Positions 21,021-21,209 of a stretch of 21,209 bases of DNA are shown here, piece by piece. The DNA comes from Pseudomonadota bacterium (GTDB lineage: Bacteria; Myxococcota; Bradymonadia; UBA4248): positions 1 through 21,209 of the forward strand of contig JAGACY010000345.1 in assembly GCA_017613855.1 (NCBI GenBank). The letters run 5' to 3'. Position 1 is the first letter of the stretch. The number at the start of each line of letters is the position of its first letter. The position numbers and the translations under genes were made by a program. The notes beneath the pieces are model-generated. The model was not told where the DNA came from. It did no database searches and saw nothing but the letters and a program-made list of their open reading frames with translations.

Positions 21021-21209
21021 TTAAACCAACGTAGATATCAAATCACTGTGGGTGGCTGTATGTATTCCCTATATGAGCGGCGACACGAAGTCGCCGCCCG
21101 AACGTGTACGACACGATGTCGTTTCACGTTCGGCTATTCATCTTATGACACCGTTCAAGGGGGTTCGGGGGAAAGGCGTTCGAGTCAGCGCCATCGGCGC
21201 CTCTCGAAC
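21021..21209. repeat. Right terminal inverted repeat with three hairpins
   Basis: The reverse complement of 1-190, with the same three hairpins in opposite order and the same identical outer 60 bases. The stretch 20900-21020 between it and the polymerase start is A+T-rich, presumably promoter, and holds no gene. Inner-edge differences from the left copy show these are two distinct copies rather than one sequence read twice. Confidence 0.85.

Overview
The window looks like a chromosomal piece of a Gram-negative bacterium from the Myxococcota/Bradymonadota (former Deltaproteobacteria) neighbourhood. This is an inference from four things: Cys-rich modules of the type C-x-GK-x-CG-x-DGCGG-x-CG-x-C, a C-terminal helix plus poly-Arg tail resembling MYXO-CTERM sorting signals, many secreted proteins and lipoproteins, and a sigma-54-type activator with its own receiver domain. 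No rRNA, tRNA, CRISPR array, transposase or phage gene was seen. Every large gene is intact.

Layout. 1-449: a terminal inverted repeat, then a small heptamer-bounded repeat element. 450-2236: queE, queD and a GlmU-like nucleotidyltransferase, tightly packed as one transcription unit that makes a 7-deazaguanine (preQ0) precursor plus an unassigned nucleotide-sugar activity. 2576-5403: a secreted beta-propeller-like protein and a large secreted M23 peptidase/SLH/Cys-rich surface protein. 5625-7826 (minus): a sigma-54-type AAA+ regulator. 8023-10956: a 977-residue envelope protein of unknown function. 11252-12171: rpsF-rplI, lacking the usual rpsR but preceded by a leader that imitates the 16S rRNA S6:S18 site. 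12391-14776: an M50 site-2 protease with a TPR-like tail, a membrane-anchored helical protein and a small acidic Cys-tailed protein. 15030-16562: two tandem paralogous lipoproteins. 16667-18700: an elongation factor G paralogue. 18912-19592: a secreted HC(X)5R phosphatase. 19673-20899 (minus): a Y-family DNA polymerase. 20900-21209: promoter region and the second copy of the terminal inverted repeat.

The most unusual content lies between the genes. (a) Six loci each carry a pair of hairpins with the same design: a G/C-rich arm, TAT, a variable inner arm, ATA, one unpaired C, and the return arm. The arms change by compensating substitutions while TAT/ATA and the bulged C stay fixed. Four loci end in a T-run just after a gene and should act as terminators; two lie in minus orientation. 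(b) Three intergenic elements are bounded by tandem 7-bp CGGAATT/CGGAATG repeats, and two of them abut start codons that lack a Shine-Dalgarno sequence. (c) The first 190 and last 189 bases are inverted copies carrying three consecutive hairpins. They are probably a multicopy repeat at which the assembly stopped.

The genes form a mixed housekeeping and cell-envelope neighbourhood. Five of the larger products are exported or anchored in the envelope.
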